Shown piece after piece: positions 5,745-5,753 of a stretch of 5,753 bases of DNA. The notes under the pieces are model-generated. The model was given only the letters and a program-made list of their open reading frames with translations. It had not been told where the DNA came from and did not search any database. This DNA comes from Ruminiclostridium sp. GTDB taxonomy: Bacteria; Bacillota; Clostridia; Oscillospirales; Oscillospiraceae. Location: contig JABUSR010000169.1 of assembly GCA_021442645.1 (NCBI GenBank), positions 1 to 5,753 of the forward strand. The letters run 5' to 3'. The position numbers were made by a program, and so were the translations under genes. The number at the start of each line of letters is the position of its first letter. The stretch's first letter is position 1.

Positions 5745-5753
5745 CTGCGGAGG

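Larger units (their letters stand above)
5646..5753 (-). other. Short open frame of doubtful coding value at the right edge
   Basis: On the - strand one frame is open from the edge (5753) for 35 codons to a TAA at 5646-5648, with an internal ATG at 5727-5729. The translation ends DASKALIKTVYF. It lies entirely across the three stem-loops, which argues that base pairing rather than coding shapes this sequence. It could still be the C-terminal tail of a convergent gene. No ribosome site is evident before the internal ATG. Confidence 0.2.

Overview
The sequence looks like a piece of a Gram-positive, Clostridia-type (Firmicutes) chromosome. I infer this from the strong AGGAGG ribosome sites, sigma-A promoters with extended -10 elements, and a two-component operon built from a 7TM sensor and a soluble PAS kinase. 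No ribosomal or other phylogenetic marker is present, so no genus is named.

Layout: (i) 2-637 (+) is the C-terminal part of a AAA_14/DUF4143-type ATP-binding protein, cut off by the left edge. It is followed by a strong hairpin terminator at 651-689 that probably also ends the opposing operon. (ii) 4006 down to 739 (-) is a three-gene operon: a 7TM membrane sensor with a PAS-like region and a degenerate kinase-like C-terminus, a soluble PAS histidine kinase, and a NarL/LuxR-type response regulator. Both gene junctions are 4-base ATGA stop/start overlaps, so the three proteins are probably translationally coupled. (iii) 4007-4231 is a divergent regulatory region with one extended -10 promoter per direction and a recurring GCAATT/AATTGC motif next to both. 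(iv) 4232-5632 (+) encodes a 466-residue protein with a C-terminal NYN (PIN-like) ribonuclease domain behind an N-terminal region I do not recognise. (v) 5633-5753 is non-coding and packed with three consecutive stem-loops.

How the genes may work together (inference): the membrane protein has no phosphoacceptor histidine in the helical region where one would be expected and no recognisable ATP-binding boxes. It therefore probably senses a signal and controls the soluble kinase encoded right after it, rather than acting as a kinase. The soluble kinase would phosphorylate the response regulator at Asp55. The NYN nuclease gene diverges from this operon and shares a motif with its promoter, so it is a reasonable candidate target or partner, but nothing in the sequence proves this.
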